Origin: Trichinella spiralis
Lineage: Eukaryota; Nematoda; Enoplea; Trichinellida; Trichinellidae
Reading direction: 5' to 3'
DNA length: 64,000 bases
NCBI GenBank assembly: GCA_000181795.3
Contig: CM012955.1
Location: 7,940,687 to 8,004,686 of the forward strand
Made by a program: the position numbers and the translations under genes. Under the pieces are notes generated by a model. The model was not told where the DNA came from. It saw only the letters and a program-made list of their open reading frames with translations, and made no database searches. Shown here piece by piece: positions 38,003-51,700 of this stretch (positions are counted from its first letter, which is position 1; each line of letters starts with the position of its first letter).

Positions 38003-41000
38003 ATTCATGAACTGCAGCAGTTCGATTGTATTTTGTTTCTGTTATTATGTTTTTTTTAATTTTAATAATTTTATGCTAAAAATAAATAATATGATATTTA
38101 TTTAGCAAAATGTCATTTTTTTAATAATTTATGTTCGTTGACAAATAATTCGTTGCATTATATTCACTACAGCAAAAATTAGTAACTTTTTCATAGTTGG
38201 AAATGAGATGAAATTTGAGTTGCTCGTGTTCGTGTTGTTTTATTAGCCCAAATTACAAGATTGTTGTATAAACACTTAAAAATTATAAAAACTTTTGAAC
38301 ACAGTGTAAAAAAGTGGTTTCTATGATGTTGATATTAATCTTACTCATTGATTAATTGATGAATGATTCTTTTTTCATTTAGATTGCGTATATTTGGACA
38401 GCCAACGTCCTGATCAACCGTATTATATTGCAAGTATTCAAGCTTTTAAAATGGTATGTTATTTTGCATACATTTGTTAGTGTAAATGGACTTTACTTTG
38501 TTGTGGATTTGCCAGCATTGCGTCATCTAGATAATTAGATGTGGAAACAAAGAAATATGTCACTTGTAATATTATGGTGATTATTGAATAAGAAATTTAA
38601 TCTTTTTATTGAAATTTTCGAGGCTGAAGAAAGGAATTCTGAGGAGTGTAAAAGAAAGGAGTCGTGTGACATTGAAGTGAACTGACTGTAGATGACCTTT
38701 GCAGGACAGTGACAGGACCTTTGCATTTAATGTCAGTTAGTACCTCAGCAGTTTGACTTCAAACATACTGTTTGTCAGGCAGAGTTTAAACAAAAATAAA
38801 TGCAATTCTAGTTGCGTAGAAGAGCGTGTCACTGGAGATTTTTGCTTTCTATTGACATAACATGCCAATCCTTATTTGCTACTTTTTGTGTGAAGCATCC
38901 GCTGCAGTAATCGGCTCGTTCTCAGATGGCACAGCTTGAATTAGTTGGTCGACTGCACTTGAAACAATGCAATGAGATGGAAAAGCGACTAGTGCTGTTG
39001 ACCCAGTTGTGTTGCCGACCGGCAGATTGTCAGGCCGGCAGCACAACTGGCTACAATTAGAAAGCCTGCCGAGGGTTAGTTTGTTGTTAGACCCGCTCAT
39101 TCATTATAGTGCCCCTTGGTCCATACTGTCGCCAAGTGACACTAGATAACTTTGGCCAGCCGCCTAAAATCCCGCTTATATTATCATTCCAACAGGTGGC
39201 GTTTAATCACCAAATCGGCTCACAAAAGTGCGCACAAAAGGCAATAAATTTTCAATAAAAGCAGCTGAGATGGTCATTGTCTTTGCTGCGGTCGTTGACT
39301 AGTCGAACAACAGTTAGCCAAACAAACGAAAGCATTTCAATTTTCAGCAAACGTTGCTATTATTATTTGTTTAAGTGTTTCGACGTGAAATGTGTAACAT
39401 TCACAGATTCATAGATCGGAATCATCAGCATAGGAGTTCAGTTTCAAGAATACGAAGTAACAAATGCCGGCCACGTTTGACATTTTTTCTTTTGACAATA
39501 AATAATACAGCCTTTGCAAACTTTACTGTACGCATACAATGAATGAGGATGAATGAATAGCTTTTTGTTTTGCTCATAGACGCGCAGTGCAGGACATAGT
39601 TATCAAATAGCATCCAGCCAACCAACAGCAACCTGTTTTGGTTGCTTTTTTTCTATTTTTTGATTCCGTCTGCTTTTATTAACAATAAATAAATAAATAA
39701 AATTTGTAAGGGGAGTGTAAAAAGCTGGTCTCATGGTAGCGCTTTTTAATTCAATTACTGCTGGTCGGCGTTCTTCCGTCTCACAACTGCTGTGCTGTTC
39801 ACATATTGATCAGTATAGTTACGTTAGCTTGACAGAAATTACTTAATTGATGCAATGATGCGAAATGAAGTTTGAATTTAATTTTTTACCAATTGCTGCT
39901 TTCATTTTATATCAGATTGTCATTGTTGAACTATTTGCTGGAATAATTTTTGAATGATAATGAATGAGTCGCCCTGGTTGGGGATGTATGTTGTGTTTTG
40001 TACATTTGCAGCTGCTTTTTACAACGCAGTTGTTCTGCAAAACGGCTCTTGCCGGTGTCAGCTGTTTAGCGGAAGTTGTGGCTTTTCGAAATATATAGTT
40101 GGTTGACACGGTGGAGTTCAGTTAATCACTGGATCACTGCTAGTGTAACACATCAGACGTGCGTGATTGATGCACGTCTGTGCTTTCTGCTTTTCTGCCA
40201 GCAGTGTTGGTAACGACGAGATAAAGAGGAAGCATTGCGTTGACACATCAATTCAGCTTTTGTTCAGTTTCTTTTAACTGGCGCCAGTCTGCGTTTTATT
40301 CTGTCAACATAGTCTGCACATTGACCTTTATTATTTTTTCATAAAATGCAGTTGCTAAAGCCATTCATTTCTTGTTCACTTTTGTGAAAGCTCATTTGCA
40401 TAAACATGTAACTTCTCTACCTCAGACAATGTTGGTTGCATTGTCCGTCAAATTTTTGAGTTGAAAGCAGCTTAATATGGTTTTTCTTTTGAAAAAAGTT
40501 ACAAGTTTTTTCTTTTTCATTACGAAGATTTATGTCATAAATGCCATTGACTCTGATACGTACTTATACTTGTACTTGAAAATTCATTTAATATGTTATT
40601 TAAAATAATGATTCAATCTTTTCTGTGTGGAGCTTCTGTAACGACATTATTCTTCTAATTTTTATAAATATTTATACTTTGCTAAGTGTTTCTGCTGTTA
40701 AAAATCAATATAGCTGCCAATAATAATTACATTCCCACAGCTTTAATGCATTTATGCTTCACAAAATGTATTGATATATATGTAGCTTTTCTTGGTCAGT
40801 TTTTTTGCAATTTCAGAAATTATTTGTATAAAATAAGTTGCATATAAGTGTTTATTTGAGTTATTTGTTTGTTGTTTCAATTTATTAAAAAATACGTTCA
40901 CTGATAAAAATGTTTATTTGTATATTCTTAAATTAGAATGTTGTGAGCAGCATTAAATAGTGTAAAAATTTTAATGCAACATTTAGTTATTCAAGTTTGA

Positions 41001-44000
41001 AGAGGGACTTTACATTGTGAGGAGGAAACATATTTTCTTTAAATATCTTTTGCGAGATGTACTTTTACAATGAAATGCAACAATGTTTCTACTAGCAGAT
41101 ACTTTGTTTGCAAAGACTGGTTTTTTTTGTATTCTCCACTATAAGCATTTGCGCTAATCTGTCTTTGTGACATGGCCGCAATAGCTGATAGCGATTGGTC
41201 TTTCATCGATTGAACGACCTTGGCACTAGTGTATTGTCTGGTGATTTGGCAGAATTGCACGCTTGGCTTCTCTTTTACTTTTTATTCATGTGAAATTTCA
41301 TTGAAAAAGGTTGCTGCTTACACATGCAATTTGTTTTCATGCGCGAAAAGTTGTTCAACATATAATAGATGACATTGAATGTTTTTTCAACTTTACAATT
41401 TATTTTTATCTTCAACAAATAATTTCTAAATTATTTTCTCCATCTTCCACTTCCCAATAATGTCCCTGTACCAGTGTGACTATTTTAACCATCATAATAT
41501 TCTTTTTCTTTCTTTTCATAATTTTTCGCTCATAATGATCACAAATTTTGATTTATGCAATTTCACATTTCCTTATTACGCAATTATTATACGCAATTAT
41601 GCAATTCCACAATTTCACAGTTTTCATCTGTTTATACAATTATAAATAATCTTGTGCTTTCAGCACTAACAGCAGTGCTTAAATGTCACTTTTATCACTG
41701 TTGATGAGTATTAATCATATCTGCTTTGGATAACGTCATAATGTAATTGCTGATTTTGAAAAACCATTTCATATATTGTGTAAATTCAACATGCACAGCT
41801 ATTTGGTGATTTCTTTGCGTGTGCTTTTTAAACATTGACCTAAGGATTCGTTCTTTCTGAAGTCCTGTAAGCGTACCGTTTGTCGTGTTCGTGGTACCGT
41901 AGAGGCGACAGATGAAAAGACGAATGGGCTGATGTCGAAGTATCTTCAAGGCATATTCATACCCGCCTAATATGACCAATGACATTGATATTTTTACTGT
42001 TGGACTTTGTTTTTCATTGGAGCCGGAATGCTACCGTTGATTTAGCAACCAATGATTAAGTTCAAGTCAACCAGTTTTTCTAACAGGCTCTTACAATGCT
42101 GTTGATTCCAAATCGATCAGTGTGCTTTAATTGCGTTCTCAACGCTTCAGTTCACTTTCCGCAAGCGTATGGCAGTGTGATCATTAGAAAGAATTTAAGC
42201 TTTTCATTCTTTGGGTTTGCGTTTCATGTTTTATTTTATTTTATTTTTTGATTTTACATTCATTTGCAGCATTTTGACGCTTTTGATACAATTCAATGCA
42301 ATGTTTGTTTGTTTCTTTTGATATTTTTTGGCTGTGAACTTCATTGGTCAAAAAGTGAATTTTTCAATCAGGTTGTTGACTTGTTTTTTAAATGTCAGTA
42401 ATGTTTCATTAGGATGTGTCTTTGTTCTCCTTTGTTACATGTTGAGTTTGATTTGTCTGCTGTCGCCAGTTCTGCCAGTTCAGCATGATTGGCTATCTGA
42501 TAGCAATTCTATTATCGTTAATTGATGGATAATTGATACTTTGTGTATGGTTTAATTTGCTTCTTGGTTGGACGATTGATTGTCCAACAACAGTGAGAAA
42601 GAAGAAGAAAGAAAGAAAGAACGAGAGTGAGAGAGAGAAAGAGAGAGGGGCACTAGTCAAATAGTTGTCAGTTTGAAGTTTACTGTGCTGATTGACTGCT
42701 TGTTCAATGCACACATGATGAATGTCTGAGAGAGGAAAGAACGTTTACTTTTCTGTGTACAAAGCTAGCCACTTTTCATTACTCCAAGCGACTTAGTTGC
42801 GTTTCAGCTGCCTGATCGATGATGACGCACCTTGGACATCATCACTACCTGGTTTGCACACACAATTAACAGTTGAAGTTGAACAATTGCTCTCGACATT
42901 TATTTGTCACTCTCCGTTTTAGTTTAGCTATAATTTACAGTTGCCATAAATCACTGTTTTGTTTAAAGAGTTGACCATATATAAATAGAAAAGGGGGTTG
43001 AGGAAAAATTGATAAATGTTGCAGTTGAAGGAAACTGCGGGAGTGTTGTTGAGCTGTGCTTACTGTGCGTGGCCACTGTTTTACGTGTAGCACAACTGTC
43101 GAATGTAGCGGTCGAGAAAAGGCAAGCGCATTTGATTGATGTGGCCAAGTTGTTCAGCTGGCTTGTGAAAATTAATGCCCACTTGAAAAACTAGCTTGAC
43201 GTCTTCAATCACTCGCTGATGTTGCTTGTGCTGCTGCTGCTGCTGTTGTTGCTGTTGCTGTTTCTATTACTATGTGCTGCTGTTATTTTTATTGTTGTTG
43301 CTGTTGTTGTTGTTGTTGTTGCTGTTCATGCTGATGCTGATGATAACGATGTTGATTATGATGATATTTATTTTATTTGCAGGCTTTTTTCATAATTCAG
43401 GAAGCTAGTCATTCTTTCTTTGTAAAGCTGCTTAGCAGCCACTTTCTGTTTTATAAATATTGATTGCGTTGTCCTTAACGCGCGTTGGCTATGCTGCGGC
43501 GTTTGGCGAATGGAATGAATGCTTGCTTATTTCATGTCTCTAATTAGCTTTCCGCTTTTTTAGACTAAGCGAGACCAGCTGAACGTGCTCGTCAAATGGT
43601 ACTATCGTCCCTGTGAGCTTCCTGAATTGGTATACGACTCATTACTTCAGGAGCGCCTTTCAGAAGAGCACTGTAAGTAGACTTTATATTTCTGTATTTC
43701 ACATTGTCTGTAATTATTTCACTGTTTGATGAGTTAGTTATGCATGTATATTGAGCTCTGTTTTAACATGTTAAATTAGTTTCTGCTCAGGTGGGGACAG
43801 TAAATGGCCGCGTAATTGGCTAGACTGTCTGCCACCATAAAGCGGCTGTGATTAATCGATTTTTTTTTGTTTCTGTTAAACACGCGTCTCTGTGTGCGCG
43901 CGCGTTATTATGTGTGGCTAAATAATAATGTAGAAGTTCATCCTGTTTGCGTGACACGATCAGCTATTCATTTCTTTTCATTGCCTAAGAAATCACTCTT

Positions 44001-45714
44001 TATTTCTAAAAATGCTCAATCAGTCACAAGTGGACGATTGCTTTTCAATTTTAATCATCTAAGCAACATCTTTCGATTCTCCAAGGAAACTGTCTCTCTG
44101 TTCATGAACAGATATTTGACGTTGCAAGTAGCAGCTGCGTGATTTTTTTTAGCTTAAGACGCATTATTGTTGACGGAAGCTTATTTCAGCGGCACTTTTC
44201 TGCATTAATTGTCGACAGCTGAACATCTGGAATAAAAAATGATGTTTCATAAATGATATAAAGTATGTAAAAAGGAATGTTTGGAATGCTTACGGCGTAA
44301 TTATGACTTGCCACGCAAAAAGCACGCATCGTCCATTGCATCTATTATGCACCGTTTGCGCTTTCTACACAAAAACGGATGTATTTTTGAACTGGATTGC
44401 CATGAGCATTTTGACGCGATTTGTGTTCCATTGGAAAATGCGCAGACAGTTTTGTGCTTTGCATCACTGCAGGTTTTCATGTGCAATCATAGTACATGAA
44501 AATTGCCATGCACTAATTAAACTTCGCTTGTATCATAGTTGTTCGTCAAATTCTCTCAGAGCGTATTAACGTACTCTGCGTCATGTATTACAAGCATAAG
44601 CTTTTTTCTTTTCAATCAAGTAGGTTGGTTGTTCAAGTAGATATAAAATACAACGCTTGAAATGTAATTTTGCAATTACTTTTTTCTAATACAGTGAAAT
44701 GAATTTTAAATTAGTCAGTTTCTGATTATTACAACAAATGTAGCATAGAACCTTTTCAAAAAGAATGTAAATTATTACTTTTTAGTTAGTTAATTTCGAC
44801 TTTTTGGATTTGTTGCATCATTATCAAAATTTTTACTAAACTGCTTAAAATATTTTTCCAGTTCCTAATGCTTCTCAATTAAGAAAATGCATGAAACATT
44901 TTTTATGATCATTCACAGCTTTTATTTAAATAATTGTTAATTTAACATAAAAAGTTTTAACCTTTTGCTTCCTGCACTGATTCGAATCGATTGTTGCTTT
45001 TCTAACTCATTTTTCACTCAATGTTGTTTGCATTAAACATGGATACGTCATTATGATCTGTTATCATAGGAAAAGTGTTTGCGCGCATATTATGAATTTT
45101 ACAAATAAATAAATAAATATATATATATATGTATGTATGTATGTTGCTTTTGAACATACAGCATTTTGCGTCTTTAGGGAATAGTCTTTAACTAATGAAA
45201 AAGAGGGAATGGTTTCTGAATGGTGTATATTATTATGTTGAACAACAGCAATGCATTAAGAAAAATTATTGGTGTGGTGTCATGGCTGCCAGCTATTTAC
45301 TTGTTTTTATTTTCAGTGAGACTTTTGGATGAAAATAATAATTGCAGGCTGTTAATGTAGTGAAATCTGTTGAACTAGTTTTAGTGAATAAATTTTATGC
45401 TAAAACAATTACTGTAAAGTGTTTTTGTATGGTTTATTGTTAGCTGTCATTTATACCAAAATAATTTCCACGTATTGTTGAAACAAAACTGGAATAAAAA
45501 TAATTGAAAAGCTGATTCAATTTAAATAAGGTAGTTTTATTTTTATTTTTTCTGTTGCTTTAAAATTTTTTGTATTTACATAATATGAATGGTAAATTCA
45601 TGTTATTTCTTACTACTGATTATTTAAGGTTGCGTCAGCTTAAAGAATACGAATGTATGTATCATTGTTTGATGATATGTAATTTTAATATTAAAAAATG
45701 ATTTCGCGTATATT

Positions 45715-45756
<42 letters not shown>

Positions 45757-48700
45757 CGTAAAATTGTTTTACAAGCAAACATTTTTTGCAATCTTTTGAC
45801 AAGCGTGGCGAATATTGTTTACTGACAAATTTGACATATTAATACCTGCTTATTATTAATACTTGCTTATTAAGAGTGAAGACGATAATGCTTTTAACGT
45901 AATAGTAAATTAATGCTTAAATTTGAAGAATGAAAAACTGAGGGCATGAATTTTGCTAGCAGTACTGTATTCCATAGTCACATCTAAATATTCAGTCAGT
46001 AGATGTAGCTTTCAAATATGAATATCTAACTACATCATATTGGAAAGGTTAACAACATTAATCCACCTCTGTGATTATTTTTTGTTCACATTATACACAG
46101 TATGTATTTACTTGTATTTGGGTGTGTGTGTGTGTGTGTGTGTGTGTATTTATATATGCAGTGATATTAGTTTGCACTGGTCTTTAATAGTGAAACATTG
46201 GCAATAGTTGTCGACGAGTTGTACTAATATGAAGAAGAATGCATGTATTGAAAGCATGCATGTAGGGATTGCAGTGCAAGCTGTTGCCTGGCCACTAATT
46301 CGAATCGCTGCTCGACTCATTGATTCTGCTTTATAATCACTTTCGGGAAAAGCACGTGTCATTGTTGTCTCGGCGGGGTCGTCCAAGTGTCGTCGGCATG
46401 CTGGCGCTGAATTACCACATGCAAAACTGATCAATGCAATGCAGTGATCAACGTTTTTTTAAATTATTATGCAGATGTTTTTATTGGTGTGCTTATTTAA
46501 TGTTAGTGATAATTTAGATCATTGTTGATTGAATAAAACGCCAACGGATATGTTGACGTTAATGTTTTTTTTTACTGTAGATATGCTTTTATTTAATTAT
46601 TTATTTGAATTTTTTCAGTGTTTCATCTGTATGCTTTTATAATATTTACCTTTTGATTAGAAATTAACAATCAGTAATTATTTAGCCAATGGTAATTTTG
46701 TAATGTTGTTTTCTCTTCTGCTTTAAAGAGATTTATTTTCTTTTTCTTTTTGCCATTATCAGTGACACTAAACTTACAGATATGTTTTATCAAAAATTAT
46801 TTGTTTAATCATATTTGGAGCAGTTTTTAGTTTTAGTTTTAGTTTCTTTTTGGTAATAAATTATATTGCCATATAATGTTGAGTATTATTGTTTCTGTAT
46901 TTATTTATATGATAAGTATGAAGCAAACAGTTCTGTTACAGTATACATATTATGTGAAACTACTGCTCTACTGTTTTTTGTACATGTAATTTAATTTGCA
47001 AGCAATTGATCTTTCTTTCAATCTTTCAATAAAAAGAAGGCTTGCTTCCTTTTCATGCACTTCCTGCAGCATCCGGATTAATCAATAAAACAGCGGCATT
47101 GCTTTTCTGTCGCATCTGACCGTTGATTGTATTGATTTTCTGTTGCTATAAACTGACCCTAAAAATCAGCAAATCAACTACAAATGAATTTCTTATAGGT
47201 TTGAAATTATGAATAGCTCTTTTTTATTCAAGGTAGATTTTATTGTGCAATTGTACACTGCTTAATAATTGCGGATAATTCTGTTTATTGCAGGCTTATT
47301 TTTTGTTTGCACAACGTTGTGCAGCGTTTCTGTTAGATTCAATTAAATTAGTGTCTGCTTGCCAAACTGGCTAAGTTTATATTGTAGTGTTTGCGCGTCG
47401 TGTGCGATCCGCCTATACGCCGATTAATTGTTATGCTTTCATTTTAGGCCTGGCTTTAGATGATGCTAACCCGGAAGGAGTAGTAAAAGAGAATCGAGAA
47501 ATATTTATTTCTGACGCTGTCGACACCTATTCTGTTGCTGCCCTCCGGTAAGCATAAGATTTTGCTATCAAACAAAAATAACGAATTATGATAAATTTCT
47601 TATTTTGTTCATCAGTTGAATGGGAATGTGAAAACTATGAGTGACCAAATAGGTGTAAAATATTTGTGCAAAGTTCGTTGATTATATGTATTATGTTAAA
47701 ACCAGCGGATAGGTTTTTAGATGAAGATAAAAGATGATAGTTAGATCGATGTCTGACGCTTTGATTGACTAGTCCCGCCTGATTCCATTATGATTGTGCA
47801 TGCTGGATGGTGCGGCTCTAGAGGACGCGCTTGAACGAATTAGGGAAATTGAATTGCTAGCTCGCGTTAAGCGCGTCTGAACTAAGCCGTGTGCGCGCAA
47901 ATTAAACGCCGCTTGTTGTTTCTTATGCCGTACTGCTTTTGTGCTTCACGCGCATCGATCTACTTACGGCTTACGGCTTACGGCAGTGTAAAGCTTACAC
48001 GTTGACAAAACGACCAACAAGCAGAGGTCGATTGCTTTCTTTGATATGGGTCGGAAGTTTCTTTTCATAACTTTGTTTAATTGTACAATACCCTCTTAAT
48101 TATATTAAAGAAATTTAAGTTTGTTTCATTTCATTTTATGGATAATCTTTTTTTACATTTCTCATTTCAATAATTGTATAACATTATCAGAATAATTGGA
48201 AAAGATCAATTTTTAAGCATGCATTAATCACTTAGTCAGAACTTTGCACTGTAATTTTTTCAATAAGAAAGCACTACTATTACATGGGATAAATTGCGTA
48301 GAAGGGGGCATTAATTTTTAAATCTTTGACTTTTTTGTACTTAATTTATTCAATAACTTCATTCAGCATTGCCAATAGTAAAGAAAAAGTTGTATAGAAC
48401 ATGTTAGATTTAGTCACTTTTTACTAAAGAAACTCAACAAACGCGTTTCTGTTCACTTATTTCTCATGCATCTTTCTTCTATTTCATGCGTTGATGGAAC
48501 TGGATTTAGTTGACAGCTTTCTGTGACTGATAATTAATTCAGCTTTTTTTTCATTTGAATGTAAGCTTTTTTTATTGCGTAAATAGTTTGGAGGTTTATG
48601 GAGAGCATGTATGCATTAAAAATTTTTTGAATGTTCTGAAAAAAAAAGAAAAAGCAAATCGAGTAAAAATTCTTCAATACTGAACTTCCTTCCTCATGAC

Positions 48701-51700
48701 AACATTTCACGATTGCCTAATTGTTTAATAATTGTCGGGATATTATCAGTTTAATGGAAACGCAAGAACAGAAAATTGAGAAGTTGCTTTTTTGATGATT
48801 GTTTGTTTGAAATGGAAATAGTGTTACAGTGTTACTTTTCCTAATAAAATAGCTGCACTGTGCATTTTGCATAAATTATTTTAAAGGTACGGACGCAAGC
48901 AAACCCAGTTGCTTATAAAGTAAGAAGAAAAATTGTTTAGTTGTGATTTTTAGACGAATGGATAAAAGTGGATATCATTTGCTGACGTCTTAATTTGTTC
49001 CTTAGGGACGATAGATAGATGGATGGATAATGAGAACACGAGGCTTTTGAAATAGTATGGCGACAATTTATAAATACAGTCGTCCCTCAACATTCGTGGA
49101 TTTTATTATTTGTATATTTCAGAACCGCCAAAAAGAAAAATGCTATTTTTAGCCCCTAGTGTGTATGTATGCTGCAGGTTCAGTGCATAGTTGTTTCCGT
49201 TTATGAAGTTCCACACCATAACAATAGTGATTACGACTTAATCAAACTGAAAGGCTGAATAATTGCTACTAATTGCTAAGATGAGAAAAAGATAAAAACA
49301 TTAGGATGCACAGAAAAGGGGACGCTGCGAACAGGAGGTTAGCTTACGGCAGCACCGGTTCTGCGATTCCAGACACTTGGTCCAGACTGGTCAACCGGTC
49401 CGGATATGTCTGGAAGCGCAGTATTTCCGCTTGCATGCTAGCGCAGTCCCACACCAAGTATTCGCGGAAATTCGACATTCGCTTAACGCTCATATCGCGA
49501 ATGTTGAGGACCAACTACAGCTGCTTTTTTTAAATCCACATTTCTCAGCAATTAACGTAAGTATTTATATCCGTGTAATGCATTGTAAATGAGAAACCGA
49601 TAACGGCAGAAATTTTTATTGGTTTCACTAGCAGAGTTTAATTGCAGAAAAGAAATCTTCGACAGACAGGCGGCTTGAACTATTTAATATTGCTGTTTGT
49701 GAGAAAAAGATTGATACTTAATTTGAAATTTAACCATGAAGTTCTAAATGCTGCTGTTATTTTTTGATTTCACTGACCTTTGTTTTGTCAAAAACAACGA
49801 TCTGCTTAATAATGACTAATCATCTATCATTCATTGTTTGTTTGTTTGTTTTTATCTTTTCTAAAGTGTTAGATTTATGATAGATTAGTTTTAGAGCACT
49901 GTAGTCGCATTTTGCAGTGTTGTGTGTTTAGAAGTGCGTTATCAAGTTAGTTATCAGCAGGGTTAGGTTGACAAATATTGCTTGTTTGGCATACTTGGCC
50001 AAGCAAATCTGTTGGTGAGTGTTCTGTAGAAGCAATTTCATACAGCAGTGATCATCAGCAAGAATATAAAAGTTGCACTTTGTTTTTCTTATATTTGGTT
50101 GATTTTTCCGCCGTTGGTTTCATATATTCAAAATCTCCTTTTAACATTATGTCCGCATTTGACATTACGTGTGAGTGTTTTCTACTTAGAAATGCAAATA
50201 TTTGCTAAACTCAGCGGCCGCGTTGACTTGGTGTTCGCAGATTATCAGCACGCTACTATGACGTTGGCGTTGATTTGCCGTTTATGGAATTGTTGGTTAC
50301 ATGAATCGTTAAGGGAATTCTCTAAATATAGGTTTAAAATTGCATTGTTTTCTCGAACAAATTGTTTAACCTTTTTACATCTTATCCAAACGCTCACCAC
50401 AAATTCCAGACGTCAATTTTTGTTAGCATCGATTTGTTTCTCTTTTGTTTCCTTTTTATTATTTGCAAATATTTGTTGCTTACAATTACAGTTTCAGTTT
50501 GACTAGACATTATTTGTTTGCATTTATCGCCATAATCTGTTTAATTTGCATAGATTAATTTTTGCTCGCACTCGCAAGCAGTAAATGGGATAAAAGTAAG
50601 ATAATGTAACGCACTTCATTCAGTTCTTTTTCACAATACAAAGTTTTAGTCAGTTGAAATGAAAACAGTGGTTTTTCTATAATATAATTACTGCCGTATT
50701 ACTTGAATAATGAATGAAAAATGAACGTAGCATCATAATTTTGATAACAAAGCAGAGTTTATATGGAAGCACAATTTACAATCAATAAATAAATGGCGTT
50801 GGACATTATTATAAGCAGAGACTGTTTATTGTTGTAAATTTTAAAAAATCTTAAAAAATAGATAATGTTTATAATGAATATCTTCAAATATGTAGTGTTT
50901 ATTTTTTGTATTCAGAAACCAAAGTGCATAAAGCTAACAGCACAGCGCATATTTGTTGAAGAGACACATTTTAGACGGCTGATCAGTTGAATGTCGTTCT
51001 TTGCGACAGTGCAGATCACGTGTTGCTGCTTTGTGATATGTCAGTCAGTAAGTTGGTCGGTCGGTCAGTGAGATGGGCAAAAAGGCAATTTTTAAAACAA
51101 TACATACCGCTGCTTTTCAGTTGTTTTCAAACTGTTATGTTAATGCTACTGATTTATTGAATTTTATTTAAAGCGTAGCTTATGTAAATTTCGATAGCTT
51201 TTTTTGATTATATTCAATTTTTTCAAGACTGTTGCTAGAGGAAAAAGACAGTATTATTATGCTCAACAGTTTTGCCACTTGCTAAAAAAGAATACAACAG
51301 TCAAAAAGGAGGCAAGTTGTGTTGTGTTCATCATCGCTGTTGTATTTAGATATCGTTATAATAAGAAAAGTTGTTCAGCTCTAAAGCGTTAATTGAAGAT
51401 TGCAATTATAGGTGGAGTTTTCTTTTCAGAACAGTTAATTCACCAATTTGACGTCAAACTAACTCATTGATATATGCATTGATGAAGAAAACAGGTGGCG
51501 TAGTATGTAAACGTTTGCTTTCAATCGTCAAGCGTTTGTTACTTTGTCGCTTCATTCGCGCTCTTGTGCATGCATGCATGCTATGTTGAACTTAAGCATT
51601 TTATTTTATTTTATTTTTTCTCTGATGGTTTAAATTGATTATATTAAATTCAGTTAGTTTGGTAGCAAAAGGTGGTGCTCTGTTCATTTTATGTCTGGTC

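Larger units (their letters stand above)
34217..38382 (+). other. Atrophin gene intron 1 (4.2 kb)
   Basis: Interrupts the BAH domain just after its first strand. It alternates AT-rich DNA with GC-richer, non-repetitive blocks (about 34440-34720, 36480-36740, 37080-37210) that carry no open frame. These look like regulatory elements. An A-run plus (AT)n lies near its 3' end. Confidence 0.7.
38454..43563 (+). other. Atrophin gene intron 2 (5.1 kb)
   Basis: Longest intron, within the BAH domain. It contains GC-richer blocks (about 38900-39260, 40000-40330), two hairpins (39003-39050 and 40154-40180), a GA-rich tract and a CTG/TTG tract. No coding exon is needed, because exon 2 ends in phase 0 and the protein match is continuous. 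Confidence 0.7.
43673..47447 (+). other. Atrophin gene intron 3 (3.8 kb)
   Basis: AT-rich with three dinucleotide repeats. A GC-richer open stretch at 44281-44499 is discussed in the findings. The phases of exons 3 and 4 match without any extra exon. Confidence 0.7.

Noticed and set aside
42601-42650. Purine tract considered as an insertion footprint
   Set aside because: Simple sequence with no target duplication or element ends.
43226-43408. Cys-rich open frame starting MCCCCCC
   Set aside because: It is a translation of the CTG/TTG repeat tract.
49306-49592. Two overlapping frames that look like a GC-rich exon (with a GTAAGT donor)
   Set aside because: They fall inside the Tigger-like element defined by its inverted ends; the composition comes from the element.
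50048-50506. 152-codon open frame in Atrophin intron 4
   Set aside because: It starts with GTG, has no splice or start context and is strongly pyrimidine-rich on this strand. T-rich strands rarely form stops and give Phe/Leu/Ser-rich hydrophobic peptides like this one. No family resemblance.
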